This document shows, piece by piece, positions 46,801 to 58,661 of a stretch of DNA of 64,000 bases. The notes beneath the pieces are model-generated. The model did no database searches. It saw only the letters and a program-made list of their open reading frames with translations, and was not told the origin of the DNA. The translations under genes and the position numbers were made by a program. This DNA comes from Vitellaria paradoxa (Eukaryota; Streptophyta; Magnoliopsida; Ericales; Sapotaceae): the NCBI GenBank assembly GCA_019916065.1, contig CM034233.1, positions 45,630,673 to 45,694,672 of the forward strand, read 5' to 3'. Numbering within the stretch: the stretch's first letter is position 1; each line of letters starts with the position of its first letter.

Positions 46801-47074
46801 GTTTTTCCTTCTTTGCTTTCTTTCCTTCTCTTGGTTGGGTCTTTGGGCTGGTCTTTTCCATCAAAGATGAGGTTCGAACCATGACTTTTTCTTTGTCTTC
46901 TTGGCCCTCTCCATAGCTATAAACTTCGACATCCTTGCCATTTTTCCTACAAATAAAATAATAAAAGTATAAGTAACACAATAACACTAAAACTTCAACT
47001 TTACTTATTTTAATGCACGAATAAGTGTTGAGTTAGGGAGTTTGTAATTACACTTTTCAAGTGTAATCATGGGG

Positions 47075-48980
47075 CATTACACAAGTCAAAGAGCATTCGT
47101 TTATATGAAAAGGTGCCAAAGGGACAAGTGAATGTAGTTTTGGATTGATCCTCTAAAGCTACCTCAATTTGGTTATAGCCCAAATAGCCATCTAAGAAAC
47201 AATAGTACGCGTGCCCAGCCACTCTCTCTAGAACTTGATCTAAGAATGGAAGAGGGAAGTGGTCTTTTCTAGTAACTGCATTGAGTTTTCTATAATCAAT
47301 GCAGACTCGCCAGCCAGTTTGCACTCTCATTAGGACTAGCCCATTGTTTTCATTCTAAACTACATTGATATCTGACTTTTTAGGTACCACTTATGTGGGG
47401 CTTACCCATTGAGAATCAGAAATTGGGTAAATTATCCCTACATCAAGCAACTTTAATACCTCTGCCCGTATTACCTCTTTCATGTTCAGATTGAGCCTTC
47501 TTTGCATTTGTTGGATTGGCTTGGCACCCTATTCTAGATAGATACAATGTGTGCAAAAGAGTGGACTTATACCCGTTAAATCTACCACTGACCACCCTAA
47601 TGCCTTCTTATAAGATTTTAAGAGATCTACTAATGTTTGCTCCTGATCAGTGGTTAATTCAGAGGTGATGATGACTGGGTATGTTTCTCTTTCACCTAGA
47701 AAAGCATATTTTAAACTAGAGGGTAAAGGTTTCCTATCAGGGCTTGGGGCCTTCACTTTTGATGATTGAGCTTTGTTTAATAGTGGACCCAAACTCTCAA
47801 ATACTGGTACCCGGTTACCTACAAACATTAAAGGGCAGACATTTAACCATTCATATATCATTTCACTCACTTCGCCTTGGATCATAGGATCTTCCTTCTC
47901 CACATTGCAACATAATGCCCTTTCTAAAGGATCTTCAAAGAACTCACAATCGATATAATCTTGTAATATAGTCTCCACTACATCTATTTCGTGAATCTCA
48001 GACACCTCTTTAGGTTGTTTAGTAACATGAAAAATATTCATCTCAAATTCTATGTTACCAAAAGACATTTTCATGGACCCATTACTACAGTTAATCAAGA
48101 CATTTGAAGTTGCTAAGAATGGCCATCCAAGAATCACAGGTGTCTGATCTGGTGCTAATAAACTGGTGAGTGGCTATGTATCAAGGATTATAAAATCTAT
48201 TGGAAAATAGAAATTTTCCACTTGCACCAGTACATCTTTAACTACACCTCGTGGGACTTTCATTGATCTGTCAGCAAGCTGCAACGTCACACGAGTAGGT
48301 TTTATCTCTCCTAAGCCCAGTTGTTCGTACACTGAATAGGGAAGTAAACTCACACTAGCTCCTAAATCAAGAAGTGCTCGACTAACAAAGAACTCCCCTA
48401 TATAACAAGAAATAGTAGGACATCCAGGGTCCTTATATTTTGAGGGTGTACGACATTGAAGGATAGCACTTGCTTGTTCAGTTAAGAATGCTTTTTCCTT
48501 TACATTCAGTCCTCTCTTTACAGTGCATAACTCTTTTAAGAATTTTGCATAAATAGGGATTTACTTAATTGCATCTAAGAGAGGTATATTCAAATTCACT
48601 TGTTTAAATACCTCTAGCAATTTAGCCGCTTGGGCTTCTTTCCTAGCTTTCAAAAATCTTTGAGGGAATGGTGCTTTAGGAACACATTCCCTTGGCACTA
48701 TCATAGGTTCGCCTTCCTTTCCTATTCCTTTCTCCCCTTCTTCCACCTTACTTTCCTCTTTTTCAGACTCCACTTCTTCCACGACTATAGGTTGTTTTCC
48801 AGCCTTCTTATTATCTTCCAACATCCGCTTAGGTTCTAACTCTTCCCTAACCTCAACCATCTTAGGGTGAATATTTTTATCTATTGCTTTACTACTCCTA
48901 AGTGTCGTGATGTTTTGCACCTGCTTAATATTGCTAGGCATACTAGAAGACCCTTCAACTTGTTTCACTTAAGCAGTTGG
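47075..48980 (-). pseudogene. Element F pol, first part: protease and N-terminal RT
   Basis: A Glu/Lys-rich linker (48968-48560) precedes the protease. Its active-site segment is ALLDLGASVSLLPYS (about 48330-48375), a D-L-G variant typical of Athila. The frame continues through VILGWPFLATSNVLINC and KALGWSVVDLTGISP into RT, with WRVCIDYRKLNAVTRKDHF and YCFLDGYLGYNQIE, up to the insertion of LTR E. The frame is continuous except for stops. Most correspond to Gln codons in element K or in family consensus (for example DT-stop-PLTS and SPT-stop-VV). Confidence 0.88.
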
Positions 48981-49073
48981 GTTCGGACGTGGTTGAGCAG
49001 GAAATTAACCTTTAGGTTGTGTAGTCAAAGTTTGAGTTAGAAGTGTCAATTGCCCCTTAATATCGTCTAAAGT

Positions 49074-50430
49074 TCAGTTATTGTGAGCCCAAAGTGCGGA
49101 TTGAGTGTTCATGAATTGTTGAAGTGTTTCTTCTGTGGATCTCTTATTTGGAGGAATGTATGGAGTATGTGATGGTCCCGTATTCTGAGGCAATCCTGAA
49201 CTAGCGACTGGAACTTGAGGAATTGGAGGAGATGAAGCATGATAAGGTTGTGGTATTTGAGCTCCATCATTTCTCCAACTAAAATTTGGATGGTTCCTCA
49301 CAGCCGGATTATTTGTTTCAGAATATGGATTTCTTCCTAAATTTTGTCCACAATATGGAGGTCGGTATTGGTTTATAGCATGGATAGGAAGTTCACTAGA
49401 TGGCCGACCTTGCACAATTTCTCTACACATAGGAATACTAGGATAATCATCGGTTCTACAAGCTTGGCTTTCACACACTATGCAATAGACATTAGCTACT
49501 GGTTCTTTTCTAGTGTGTGTGTCCTTTTTAATTTCCAGGGTCTTTATTTCATGTGTTAGGGCTGCTAGCTTTGCCCTAAGGTCATCAGTTTCACTTAAAT
49601 GGTGCAACCTCTAATTGAAGAACCACTAGCAGCCTGAGTATTATAAGACCTCGTGGTATCCCATGTCTGTGCATTCTCAGCTAGAAACTCGAAATACTCA
49701 TAAGCTTCCTTGGGAGTTTTATCATAGAACTATCCATTGCACATTGTCTCCACAAACTGCTTCAATTATGGCGTCAGCGATCCATAGAAGATACTAGCTA
49801 AACGCCAAATTTCAAATCCATGATGAGGATAGGAATGTAAGAGAGTTTTAAACCTCTCCCAGCTTTGATAGAACGTCTTACCTTGTTGTGGAGCAAAATT
49901 CAGAATCTGATGCTGTATTACATCAGTTCTGCCAGGTGGGAAATTTTTCTTTAAGAACTTAGCTTGCATTTCATCCCAAGTGCGAATGGAATTAGATGGT
50001 AAGAATTCGAACCATCTAGCAACCTTATCTTGCAGAGAGAACAGGAAAATCTTAAGAAACACTAGTTCTATTGGGCATCCCTGATCCTTAATAGTGACAC
50101 AAATGTTCATAAACCACGTTAAGTGATCGTATGGATTTTCAGAGTCCATATCATGAAAATTAGGTAGCAATTGTATCATTCCTGGTTTGAAGTGGAATGC
50201 TTGGTTTTCAGGCAAAACTATATAGGATTCAGGAGTATGCCTATTTTGTTGTAGGATATCCCTCATGGATTACCTAGCAGCAACAGCTTGTTCTTCAGCC
50301 ATTTCTAAGATTTGATTAAGAAATCTAGGGTTTGGAGATTCTCCCAAAGGATTTTCAGGTTCAAATAGAGGATTTAGAAACTCAAAATGCTCTAATCGAT
50401 CGTTGTCACCACGAGTCCAAAAGCTTATAA
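49074..50430 (-). pseudogene. Element F gag
   Basis: The gag core (50266-49766) contains FKPGMIQLLPNF, DHLTWFMNICVTIKDQG and WFEFLPSNSIRTWDEMQAKF. It ends with WERFKTLLHSYPHHGFE. The second block (49607-49074) has a coiled segment and a decayed zinc knuckle: CIVCESQACRTDDY, where the expected His and last Cys are Cys and Tyr. A Pro/Gln-rich tail follows. Stops interrupt it near 50269 (after AVAAR), 49765 and 49610. The original start codon near 50430 is not preserved. Athila gag normally packages the element RNA. Confidence 0.85.
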
Positions 50431-50460
50431 GCTAGGGAAGATATACTAAATGGAAGGACT

Positions 50461-50499
50461 ATGGTCCAAATCAGAGACCTAGATGTCCGAACCACAGAG
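50461..50499 (-). promoter_or_regulatory. Palindrome cassette in the F leader (between primer site and gag)
   Basis: In sense it reads CTCTGTGGTTCGGACAT...TTTGGACCAT. A matching copy is in element K's leader (60337-60373), where the outer arms CTGTGGTT/AACCACAG pair perfectly. In this copy the arm pairing is weaker. Confidence 0.45.
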
Positions 50500-50616
50500 C
50501 AAGGTTATGTGACTTAGGAAGATTTTTGGGCGATTTTTTTAAGTTAAGTTTTTTTTTTTTTTTTTGAAAATTAAATTTTATCCTAAAATTCTAATAACCT
50601 AAAAACTAAGATTGGC

Positions 50617-50634
50617 TCCCCAGCAACGGCACCA
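50617..50634 (-). other. Primer-binding site of element F (tRNA-Asp-like)
   Basis: The minus strand reads TGGTGCCGTTGCTGGGGA, next to the LTR end GCGGTCA. It marks 50641-52230 as the 5' LTR. Confidence 0.88.
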
Positions 50635-51409
50635 AAAACTTGACCGCTTCTAAATTGTGTGTCTAATTAACCCCCAAATGTAAGGGTGTGCGTTGTAGTT
50701 TTAACTCGGTGAGTCCGAGGTCGAATCTGCAAGGAACCTAAGTTTTAGTTTCTAGGTATAAGATTTTCTATGCCTAAGTTCAAGAATTGATTTAAAACAA
50801 GATCAAACAAGATTTTCAGCAATTGACCTAAATTGGTTCTAGCAAATAAAAGTAACAATAACAATTAGTAACTAATTTCAAGAAAGCAAACAAAGTCAAT
50901 TTAAGAATTAAAAATAATGAAGTAAACCCTTGATTTAACATTCAAGTTTAGGTGGAATAGAATTAAATCATATCAGTGCATTGATTACCAACAATAACAA
51001 TTAGTAACTAATTTCAAGAAAGCAAACAAGATCAATTTAAGAATTAAAAATAATGAAGTAAACCCTTGATTTAAAATTCAAGTTTAGGTGGAATAGAATT
51101 AAATCATATCAGTGCAATGATTACCAATTAAAGTTTCACATCGAATGGAAAAATTAATTGGAAAATATCATCGTTAAAGCTCTTTCAAAAGTCCACCATA
51201 CTCAATTTCATACTCACGTTTAATGGATTATGAAATTGGAAAGATTGTTTTCTTGATAAAACACTTGTGGGTTCAAACCTAATTTCTTCGTTTTAAGATT
51301 TTCAAAAAAGTCCAAGATTCAAAAACCTTTATCAGTGATTACTGAAATATGATCTAAAGTTTTTGTTTTTGAAATTTCTTTAAATGCAAAATTAGATTTG
51401 AACGACTAA

Positions 51410-51443
51410 TGTAGATGTTTACGCTTTCGCGTGTTCATCTACA
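51410..51443 (-). other. Conserved R/U5 stem-loop, F 5' LTR copy, with GNRA-type loop in sense
   Basis: In sense, TGTAGATG pairs with CATCTACA and the inner ACGC pairs with GCGT around GAAA. A 3x3 internal loop separates the two stems. The sequence differs from copies A, E and 38173 while the fold is kept. Confidence 0.55.
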
Positions 51444-51873
51444 AAACCCTAGCACATAATATGTTTCAAACTTCCACCCTCCCTATGAAGTTAAATCAAG
51501 GAAAGTAATTTACGCTAACATTGTGTAACAATCCATATGCATGAATCAATAACTAAACAAGAAGTAAGAAGATTAAATAAAAAAAATCTGGAAAATTTTT
51601 TATTAACTAAGAAAACCAAGTACTGTACTTCAAAGAATAGAAAGAACAATGAACAATCAATGAAACTAAAACAAATCCACAAACTGCTATGCAAATCTTG
51701 TAAAACATCTTCAAAATAAATGGACAAACTCACTTTCTAAACCTTAAAACACTTTCTAAAAGTCTGGAAGAAGATGACCAAAAAGTCCCTACAAACGACC
51801 GTTCATGGGGTTTTTATATCCCATGCAGGAAACCCTAAAAATGAACAAAAGAAACAAGTGCCACGTCTCCTGA

Positions 51874-51966
51874 GGTGTCCGAACGGCCTTATGGGTGTCT
51901 GGACAACAGTGTGTTCCAAGTGTCCGAGTGTCCAGACGGGCCAAGGGCTGTCCGGATGGCAGTGTG
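51874..51966 (-). promoter_or_regulatory. Palindrome cassette, GTGTCCGGAC type (F 5' LTR)
   Basis: Five to six GTCCGRAC/GTCTGGAC words (GGTGTCCGAACGGCC, GTCCAGACGGGCC, CTGTCCGGATGGC), ending about 55 bp upstream of the TATA box in sense. The same word type is found before F's ORF3 (43051-43192). Confidence 0.5.
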
Positions 51967-52235
51967 CCCCAGTCTCCGATTTTTCCAACTTTTTATTCTA
52001 CTGTCTTGAAGGTGTCCCCGGACACCCACTCCATGCAAGTGTACCACGAGCTATCCTTCATCGTATTCTTTATCTTTGGCACTCCTAATTATGCTTATTT
52101 TGGCATTTTTGCTACAGAGAAAATAAACTGAATTAATGTAAAAATTAACAAAACGCATAAATAAATTAAGAAAATGCATGATTTTATGTTAAAGTAGAGG
52201 TCTTATGATTACACTTTTCAAGTGTAATCAATTAG

Positions 52236-54563
52236 CACATTACGAGCAAAGAGACACAAAGCCATCTTGAGTCCAACCAATATAGCTTTATACTCTACCC
52301 AGTTATTGGTGGCTTTAAAGCCTAACTTTATTACATGCTCAATTGTTACCCCCTCAGGGGTTGTCAAAACTACTCTCACTCCAACTCCCTTTTTGGATGA
52401 GGACCCATCCACTTTGATCTACCATGAGGGTGTAGCTACCTCTAGGATTGCTTTAGTATCCGTGTTGAATTTAAGCTACCACACTTCCTGTATTTGCTCA
52501 AGGACTAGAGTGGTAAACTTAGTTACAAAATCTACTAAGACTTGTGCTTTTATTACTGTCCACAACACAAATATTATGTCAAAAACTCTAGGTGAAATTA
52601 CTTATTTGGCCATTCTCCTCATGATGTTTGCTCTCTTCAAAAGATAGCCAATAGGTTGATCTGTCACCACCTAAACGGTGTGAGCACAAAAGTACTGGGG
52701 CAGCTTCCTTGAGGCCATCACTAACACTAAGGTCAACTTTTCTAAGGGAAGATATCTAGTCTCTGCTCCCTGTAAAGTCTTACTTGCATAATACTTCATT
52801 TCTTCTCCCCTCAGCAAAATGGCACTAATTGCATGCTCTGAGACTATCAAATACAACTATAGTACCTCCCCTGACTAAGAGGTAGATAAAATTAAAGTAG
52901 TCATTAGATATTTCTTGAGTTTTTCCAGCGCTTGGTCTACCTCGCTGTCCTAAAGCAACTTATTTGCCCCTTTCAAAAGCTTAAAGAATGGTTGGTACCT
53001 ATCTGATACTTGGCTTATGAGCCTGTCAAGTATCACTACATCCCTGTAAGCTTCTAAATCTCTTTCCTGGTACCCAGTAGGGAAATTGACTGTGTAACTT
53101 TAATCTGGTCAGGATCAACCTCGATTCCTCTCCTAGTGACCAAATGTTCTAAGAACTTCCCAAAACTCATACCAAAGGCACATTTGGTGGTGTTGAGCTT
53201 CAACCCATACTTGTCAAGAGTGGAGAATACATGCTGCAAGTGCTAGAGATGGGTCTCTAGCTCTTTGCTCTTTACCACCATATCATCTATGTATACCTCC
53301 ATGATCTTGCCAAGGTCATCCTTGAAGATTTTTGTGATGAGTTGTTGATAGGTGGCACCGATGTTATTTAGTCCAAATGGCATGACCTTGTGACACTATA
53401 CCCCTCTTGGGTTAATGAATGACGTCTTCTCCTCATCAAAGCCATACATTGGGATCTAGTAGTACCCCCTATATGCATCCAAGAAAGACATCCTTAAGTT
53501 TCTTGCCGTTAAGTCGACAAGCTAATCAATCTTCAGCAAGGGAAATGGTCATTGGGACAAGCTTTATTCAAGTTTATGTAGTCAATATAAGCCCTCCATT
53601 TCTTATTTTTTTGAACGACCACTGTGTTGGCCAAACATTCAGGGTATGAAATTTTCCTAATGGCCTCTGCCTCCAGTAGTTTGCCAACTTCTTCTATCAC
53701 AGCCTTCGCTTGCTGTAAGGTGGACCTCTTTGCCTTTTGGATTACAAGCTTTACCCCTAGACTAACATTCAACTTATGGCTTATGATTTCAGGAGAAATA
53801 CTTGGCATTTCTTGTGGAGTCTAGGCGAAGGTCCCAATGTTCTTCAACAGCATCTCAGTAAGCTCCATCTTCTCTTTAACTCCAAGATCAAACCCAAGCA
53901 AGAAGAATCTATCATCCTTAGCTAGACCAACCTGAAATTTTTCAAGTCCTTCAACAGCTTTCTTCTCCTAATCCCCTCCAACATCATTGATCTTTGGTGT
54001 GTCCTTTGACATCTCAGTTAGTTGGACCTGCTCGGGTAATGGTTTGGATTTGAGGGCGGCAGTGAAGCATTTTCGTGATGTATGTTGGTCCCCTCTAATC
54101 TCTATAATTTTATCACCATAAAGAAACTTGAGGACTTAGTGATAGGTCAAAGGGACCGCTTTTAACATATAGAACCAGGATCTACCAATGATAGCATTAT
54201 ACAAAGATGGGGAATCCACCATCGTGAATTTAACTTCATATTCGAACGGGCCTGCCGAAACTCATATTATTACTCTGCTAAGAGGCCAAACTGGGGCAAG
54301 TTTAAATCCTATCAGTGGACACTCTACCGGTTCCAGATCCTCTTTAGTTAAGCTAAGCTTCTTGAACAAACTGAGAAACATAACTTCCACTGAGCTTCTA
54401 GCGTCCACCAAGACCATCTTCATATCTGATTCAAACATCTTCAGGGTAATCACTAGGGCATCATTGTGTGGTTGTCAAACTCCAGAGCACTCATCTTCAG
54501 GGAATGTTATCTCCCAATCAGCCTCCCTGCATGGGCATTTGCTTGGTACGCTAGTGACTTTAA
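52236..54563 (-). pseudogene. Element J pol: protease, RT and most of RNase H
   Basis: Protease (about 54540-54260) has NDALVITLKMFES and VLVDARSSVEVMF, where DARSS replaces the usual D-x-G-S-S. Next comes the Tat-type linker YNAIIGRSWFYMLKAVP. RT (53808-53050) has ANTVVVQKNKKWRAYIDY, NLNKACPNDHFP and an intact YIDDM catalytic motif near 53280-53294, then GLKLNTTKCAFG. RNase H has SEHAISAILLRGEE, KYYASKTLQGAETRYLPLEKL and DGSSSKKGVGVRVVL, and is cut at 52231 by element F. Several stops and frameshifts occur throughout. Motif order and wording place it in the Tat lineage. Confidence 0.88.
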
Positions 54564-54568
54564 GAACT

Positions 54569-56570
54569 TGTAACGCCCGTAATCACTAGACCCAAGGAGT
54601 GAGAGATGGAATCACACATTAGGTGCAAAGTTACTTAAACTTTTATAAAAGTGCTCCAAATAACCCAGAGTAAACATATTAGCCTTATGGCCTTACAACC
54701 ATATCAAATAAAAACTAACTTAATTACACCGTCCCAGATATTTAAGTAAAAGTCTGCTCCCAAAATCCATACTTAAGTCCTTCCAGGTTGCCCATTTAAA
54801 TTACTAGATTCTGTGCCTGCACCACAGTCTGTAGGGACGTGAACACGAATCCACGGGTGCCCACGTTGCATAATAGAAACATATATGACATGCAACACAA
54901 ATAACAATTTAATATTAATGTGCACAATGTACAAAGCAATACATGGTTAGATAATTAAAACATACAGTAAAAAAAAATTCAATTATTATCTTTCACTTAT
55001 CTTTTTATTGTCACATCACAATCATCACAAACATGGGGTAGATACTATAATATCGTCGTTTACGGGTCCAGACTTGATGGCCACGATTAGCCAGTTAATG
55101 ATCATCGTTATAGGCTACTAACCTACTAGCATGAATACCAACCCCTGCGCAGGTTTAGGGTTTCTCAACTCAAGGGTAATCACTGTACCCTTCCTATTTT
55201 TCTTAGTATCTATCAACCCCGCAATCACAATATCATTCACATTTCTTTTTGTTTTTATTATCATCATCTCAACATAAAAATTTATTAAAATCAACTATTA
55301 ACATCACATTACCATCTTCATATGCATATATTTCGTTATCAAAATAAATCCCTCAAACGTCTCAAACTAAACATTTCAAGTCACTAATATTATTTATTAC
55401 ACCCCTTTTTGTGTGTGTTTACTCATTTTCGTACACTAATAACGCATTAAAAGAAATTACGCATTAACTTATCGTTGGGTTGAAAGAAATTTTTAAAGAA
55501 TTATATATATAAAAAAAATGGAAAAAATTAGATTACAAAAAAATATGAAAACATTACCGAATTTAAAATATTTGCTTAGAAATATCCAATTATAATTTCT
55601 CATAAATTCTAGGAGTAAAATCCTAAAATTTAATATATGTATATATATGTATATATATCTGTATATGTATATACAGGTGAGTGTTTAGGATCACTAGGAA
55701 GAATTGTTGGATGTAAAACAATTGCTGGGAACTTTGTTAATTGTGAGGGAATATTCCTAGAATATTCCCTCCTAAATCATCAAATTTGATCCTAATAACT
55801 CCACCAGGTAACTTGGTAATTGGGATGGAATATTCCTAGAATATTCTCTCATAATTCTTCACTTCCAGTGAACACTCCCAGGCAATATTTCCCTTGGCCG
55901 TGACGCATCCGAGGTGATTCGAGCATAATTTATACAATGTAGTCTAAATTTAATTATATCTATATACAATAATGACACATAAATTTACTAAAATATTTTT
56001 ATCTCTCATATTTGTAAATAAAATGCATTAAATCCCTACCTCAAATATCCAAGATAGCAGAATGAAAGCTTGTGGTTGCCAACCAACTCCTTGTAAACTC
56101 AAAGTATTGTTCTTAATAAAAAAATAATTTTACAAAAAATATTTTAATATATATATATATATTTTCAAAGCCTTCTAATATATTTAAATTTGGCGGGAAT
56201 TTACTTCACTTACCTAACCTTAGCTTCTCCCGCGCATGGCTTCCTTTCCAACTCTGTCTCTCTCTCAGCTTATCTCTACCAGACTACCCCTATTATACAT
56301 ATATATACAAACCATTGCTTAGTCTCCAAGCGAGAAAGACTTGCAACCAATGAAAGTGATGCATGTGTATCTTTGGTGCAGTGGCCATAATTGGCCATGT
56401 TTTTTTTTTTTTTTTTTTCCTGGCACCAATTGCCTAGCCAGCTATGCATAGATATATAAACTTACAAACAATAACATATCCAAGCAATCAATATTCATTA
56501 TAAATATTACTAATTATTATTTATTTATTTATTTATATAATATAGATAAAAAAAATTTTGGGTTATTACA
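54569..56570 (-). mobile_element. Solo LTR L (Tekay-like) inside element J
   Basis: It begins TGTAACGCCC and ends GGTTATTACA. The perfect duplication GAACT is at 54564-54568 and 56571-56575. Segments such as CTGTAGGGACGTGAACACG (about 54829) and TTGGGTCTAG-like ends are the inverse of the Tekay-like LTR at 18260-21243 (20850-21080), so it is minus-oriented. It holds near-repeats of GAATATTCCTAGAATATTC (about 55750 and 55830), an AT dinucleotide tract and a pyrimidine run at 56400. Confidence 0.9.
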
Positions 56571-56575
56571 GAACT

Positions 56576-58363
56576 TCACCCGTTTGACCTACTCGTTGCT
56601 CATTCATTCAGGGACAAGCAACTATGCTTTGGGGGCATTGCTCACCCACCAACCTCAGTACTTATCTGTGTGCCCTTGCCCTTAGTGGGAGCTAGGCCTC
56701 CTCCACGTAATCCTCTTCGACAGCATCCTCTCTCCTCCGTCAGTGATCCTCACTTGGATTTGGGGAGGACCACCAGCATTCTCGGTCTTCATCCCATCTA
56801 TATACTCCTTCAAGTGCTTGTCTTACTAGGTCCTCTAGGTGTTGTCGTAGAGAAAGGTAAAATCCTATACGATGCCCCTATCCGGGTGATAAGCATAGTA
56901 ATTTTTGTGATTTTCCTTACCTGGAAAGTTAGGTAACTTCTTTGGTTATTTGAAATATAGCTTATCTCAGATCTAGGGAAAGATCCTAAAAATGGGCTCC
57001 TTGAAAACTGTATTAATAGCCTCGAATACGGATTTGCTTTCTCCAGCATACTTAAGCCTTTTTTCCTTACCTTTCTCCTTCTTTGAGGCTGGAGATCTTC
57101 CTTTCTTTTGCTCGGCTGACCTGGTTTCATTCTTAACCTTGACATATTTTTCAATTCTACACATGAGGTTAGATATGTTGGCCGCCGGTTTCTTTGTCAG
57201 GGTTAGCCAGAGCCTGTCTTCTTTCCATAACCCCAATTTGAATGAGAACACTGTGAGTTATTCTGAGCATCCCTCTACTTCATTATAAAGCTTCATATAC
57301 CTCTGGGAGTAATCCCTCAAGCTTTCTCCACTTTTTTTCTTCATTGTGAGAAGCACATCAGTAGTTTTTGGCTGCTTAACATTGGTCAAAACTGTGTGAC
57401 AAACTCCTCGGCAAGCTACTTTCAGCTTCCAATGCTTCCTAGAGGCAGTTTATAGAACCATTGGAGAGTCGTGCCCCCTGAACTTGATGGGAACACTCTG
57501 CATATAAGATTGTCATTCCAACTCCAAAGAGTCATTGTCTACACGTAATGATGGTAGTGAACCAAAGGATCCAATTTACCATCATAAAGATTGAACCTTG
57601 GAGTCTAAAACTTCTTTAGGGGATCCGCTTCACAGATATCTCTGGTGAATGGAGAGGCAAAAATTCATCCAAGAGCCCTCCTTGCCATCGTGCGTGTGCT
57701 TTAGTTAGGGGCCTCCCACTCACTGTACTGCTCCTTCTCTACCACCTTTACTTTAGGAGATTTTTTGGATTTTGTTGGAGCCTCTTATTCACCGGAGGAG
57801 CTTTCACTTGTGTCATGGTGCTTCCTACAACTAGATTATCTCCTTTTGTGGGAGTATCCTTAATGGTGAGACTTAGATTGCCTTTCTCCTTGTGGCTATA
57901 AGGCTTTTAGGCATTGAATTTGCGTGGAACATTCTCCAGCAGGCCTAGAAATAGGGACTTCCTTTTGAATAGTGGTGCCTATGTGCTTGGGATGAGATTG
58001 TACCTCATTGACCTCCATTGCCTCCTCATCACCTGCACCCTTCAAGTCACCATACATGGTGTCATAGTTTTCGTCTAAATCAGATTCTGAATCATCTGGA
58101 TCTGTTTCAACTTAATCTGCTGACTTTTCTTTTTCTTTCTTCGGCTCAAGGTGTATCGCCTCTAGCTAAACTTGCTTTTAACAAACCTCAACCAATAATT
58201 CTTGTCTCCATTTTGCTATTTCTAAGTCTTCTACCTTTCTCCTTCTACTGGGCTCTAATTCTAGAGTTCGTATAATCAATGTGCTTCCCTTTGTCTTAGA
58301 TAGTGTAACTTCGTCCTCCACATGAGAAGAAGGTGGAGGTGTTGTATTTCTGCCAGAAGTCAT
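56576..58363 (-). pseudogene. Element J gag
   Basis: ATG at 58363 (MTSGRNTTPPPSSH), then a charged region with EEAMEVNEVQSHPKHIG. The capsid-like block (about 57680-57300) has PRFNLYDGKLDPLVHYHHYVQ and LICRVFPSSSGGTTLQWFY, typical of Tat gag proteins. A basic stretch with RKEDLQPQRRRKVRKKG follows near 57070. At least ten stops interrupt it. It continues into the protease after solo LTR L. No clear zinc knuckle was read. Confidence 0.75.
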
Positions 58364-58424
58364 TATCAATGAAGTTTTAAGAAACAAAGAACTCTCAAGA
58401 ATAACGAAGTGTGAGGAATAAAGA

Positions 58425-58661
58425 AACGAGCCCCACCACAGGCACCAAAAGTTCAGCAATAAAAAATCACTACTAAAATTGCTCACCATGGCAACTGGAA
58501 ATCCAATTCCTACCCTACCGAGCACAAACGAAACAGAAGTTATAGCCAAAGTGGGGATCTCCAACCAAAAAACCCTCCGATGTTTAAGTCAGTAGGTGCT
58601 TTAAGGAAATTAAGGGAAGTAGTGAATAATGCACTTGGTTGGAAATAGTAAACGTACCTAG
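58425..58661 (-). repeat. Element J primer-site region and inner end of its 5' LTR
   Basis: The minus strand after the LTR reads AACTTTTGGTGCCTGTGG, a decayed tRNA-Asp-like primer site (about 15 of 21 positions). The LTR piece 58454-58661 matches 28760-28965 of the 3' LTR (TGCTTTAAGGAAATTAAGG, TTGGTTGG...GTACCT). It is interrupted at 58662 by element K, and the rest of the LTR lies beyond the window. Confidence 0.75.

Larger units (their letters stand above)
45572..47069 (-). mobile_element. Solo LTR E (Athila) inside element F's reverse transcriptase
   Basis: It starts TGACCGACCC and ends GTGTAATCA on the plus strand. The flanks AGGGG (45567-45571) and TGGGG (47070-47074) are a 5-bp duplication with one change. 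It splits the RT between CNAP and the following FQRCM segment. It carries the E-type cassette (46708-46800) and both R/U5 stem-loops (46221-46266 and 46298-46320). Confidence 0.9.
37305..52230 (-). mobile_element. Element F: Athila retrotransposon inserted in J's RNase H
   Basis: The outer ends are TGACTGCTTC (37305) and AGTGTAATCA (52230), with the perfect duplication ATTAG at 37300-37304 and 52231-52235. Removing it rejoins J's RNase H frame (ARNVLI/KTNSQLEANQ). It has a primer site, gag, pol, a third ORF, a polypurine tract and LTRs. It contains solo LTR E (45572-47069). The left LTR is chimeric: a 157-bp tail of its own type (37305-37461) followed by a complete LTR of another subtype (37462-39004). 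Confidence 0.92.
50641..52230 (-). repeat. Element F 5' LTR (1590 bp)
   Basis: It spans TGACCGCTTC to AGTGTAATCA on the plus strand. The sense start carries the ATTACACTT/AAGTGTAAT terminal hairpin. TATA box TATAAAAA is at 51811-51818 with the cassette upstream (51874-51966). The stem-loop at 51410-51443 lies downstream. An internal ~105-bp tandem duplication is seen at about 50845-50950 and 50990-51095 (AACAATAACAATTAGTAACT). Confidence 0.9.
28760..58661 (-). mobile_element. Element J: Tat-lineage Ty3/gypsy retrotransposon, heavily interrupted
   Basis: In minus orientation it has a 5' LTR piece (58454-58661), primer site, gag, protease, reverse transcriptase, RNase H, integrase, a hairpin minisatellite, an antisense extra gene and a 3' LTR (28760-29786). 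The two LTR pieces share the GCAATAAAAAATCACT...CTTAAGTC...GTACCT segment. The antisense gene beyond pol is a known trait of several Tat elements. Insertions are solo LTR A, Athila element F, solo LTR L and Athila element K. The outer part of the 5' LTR lies beyond the window. Confidence 0.85.
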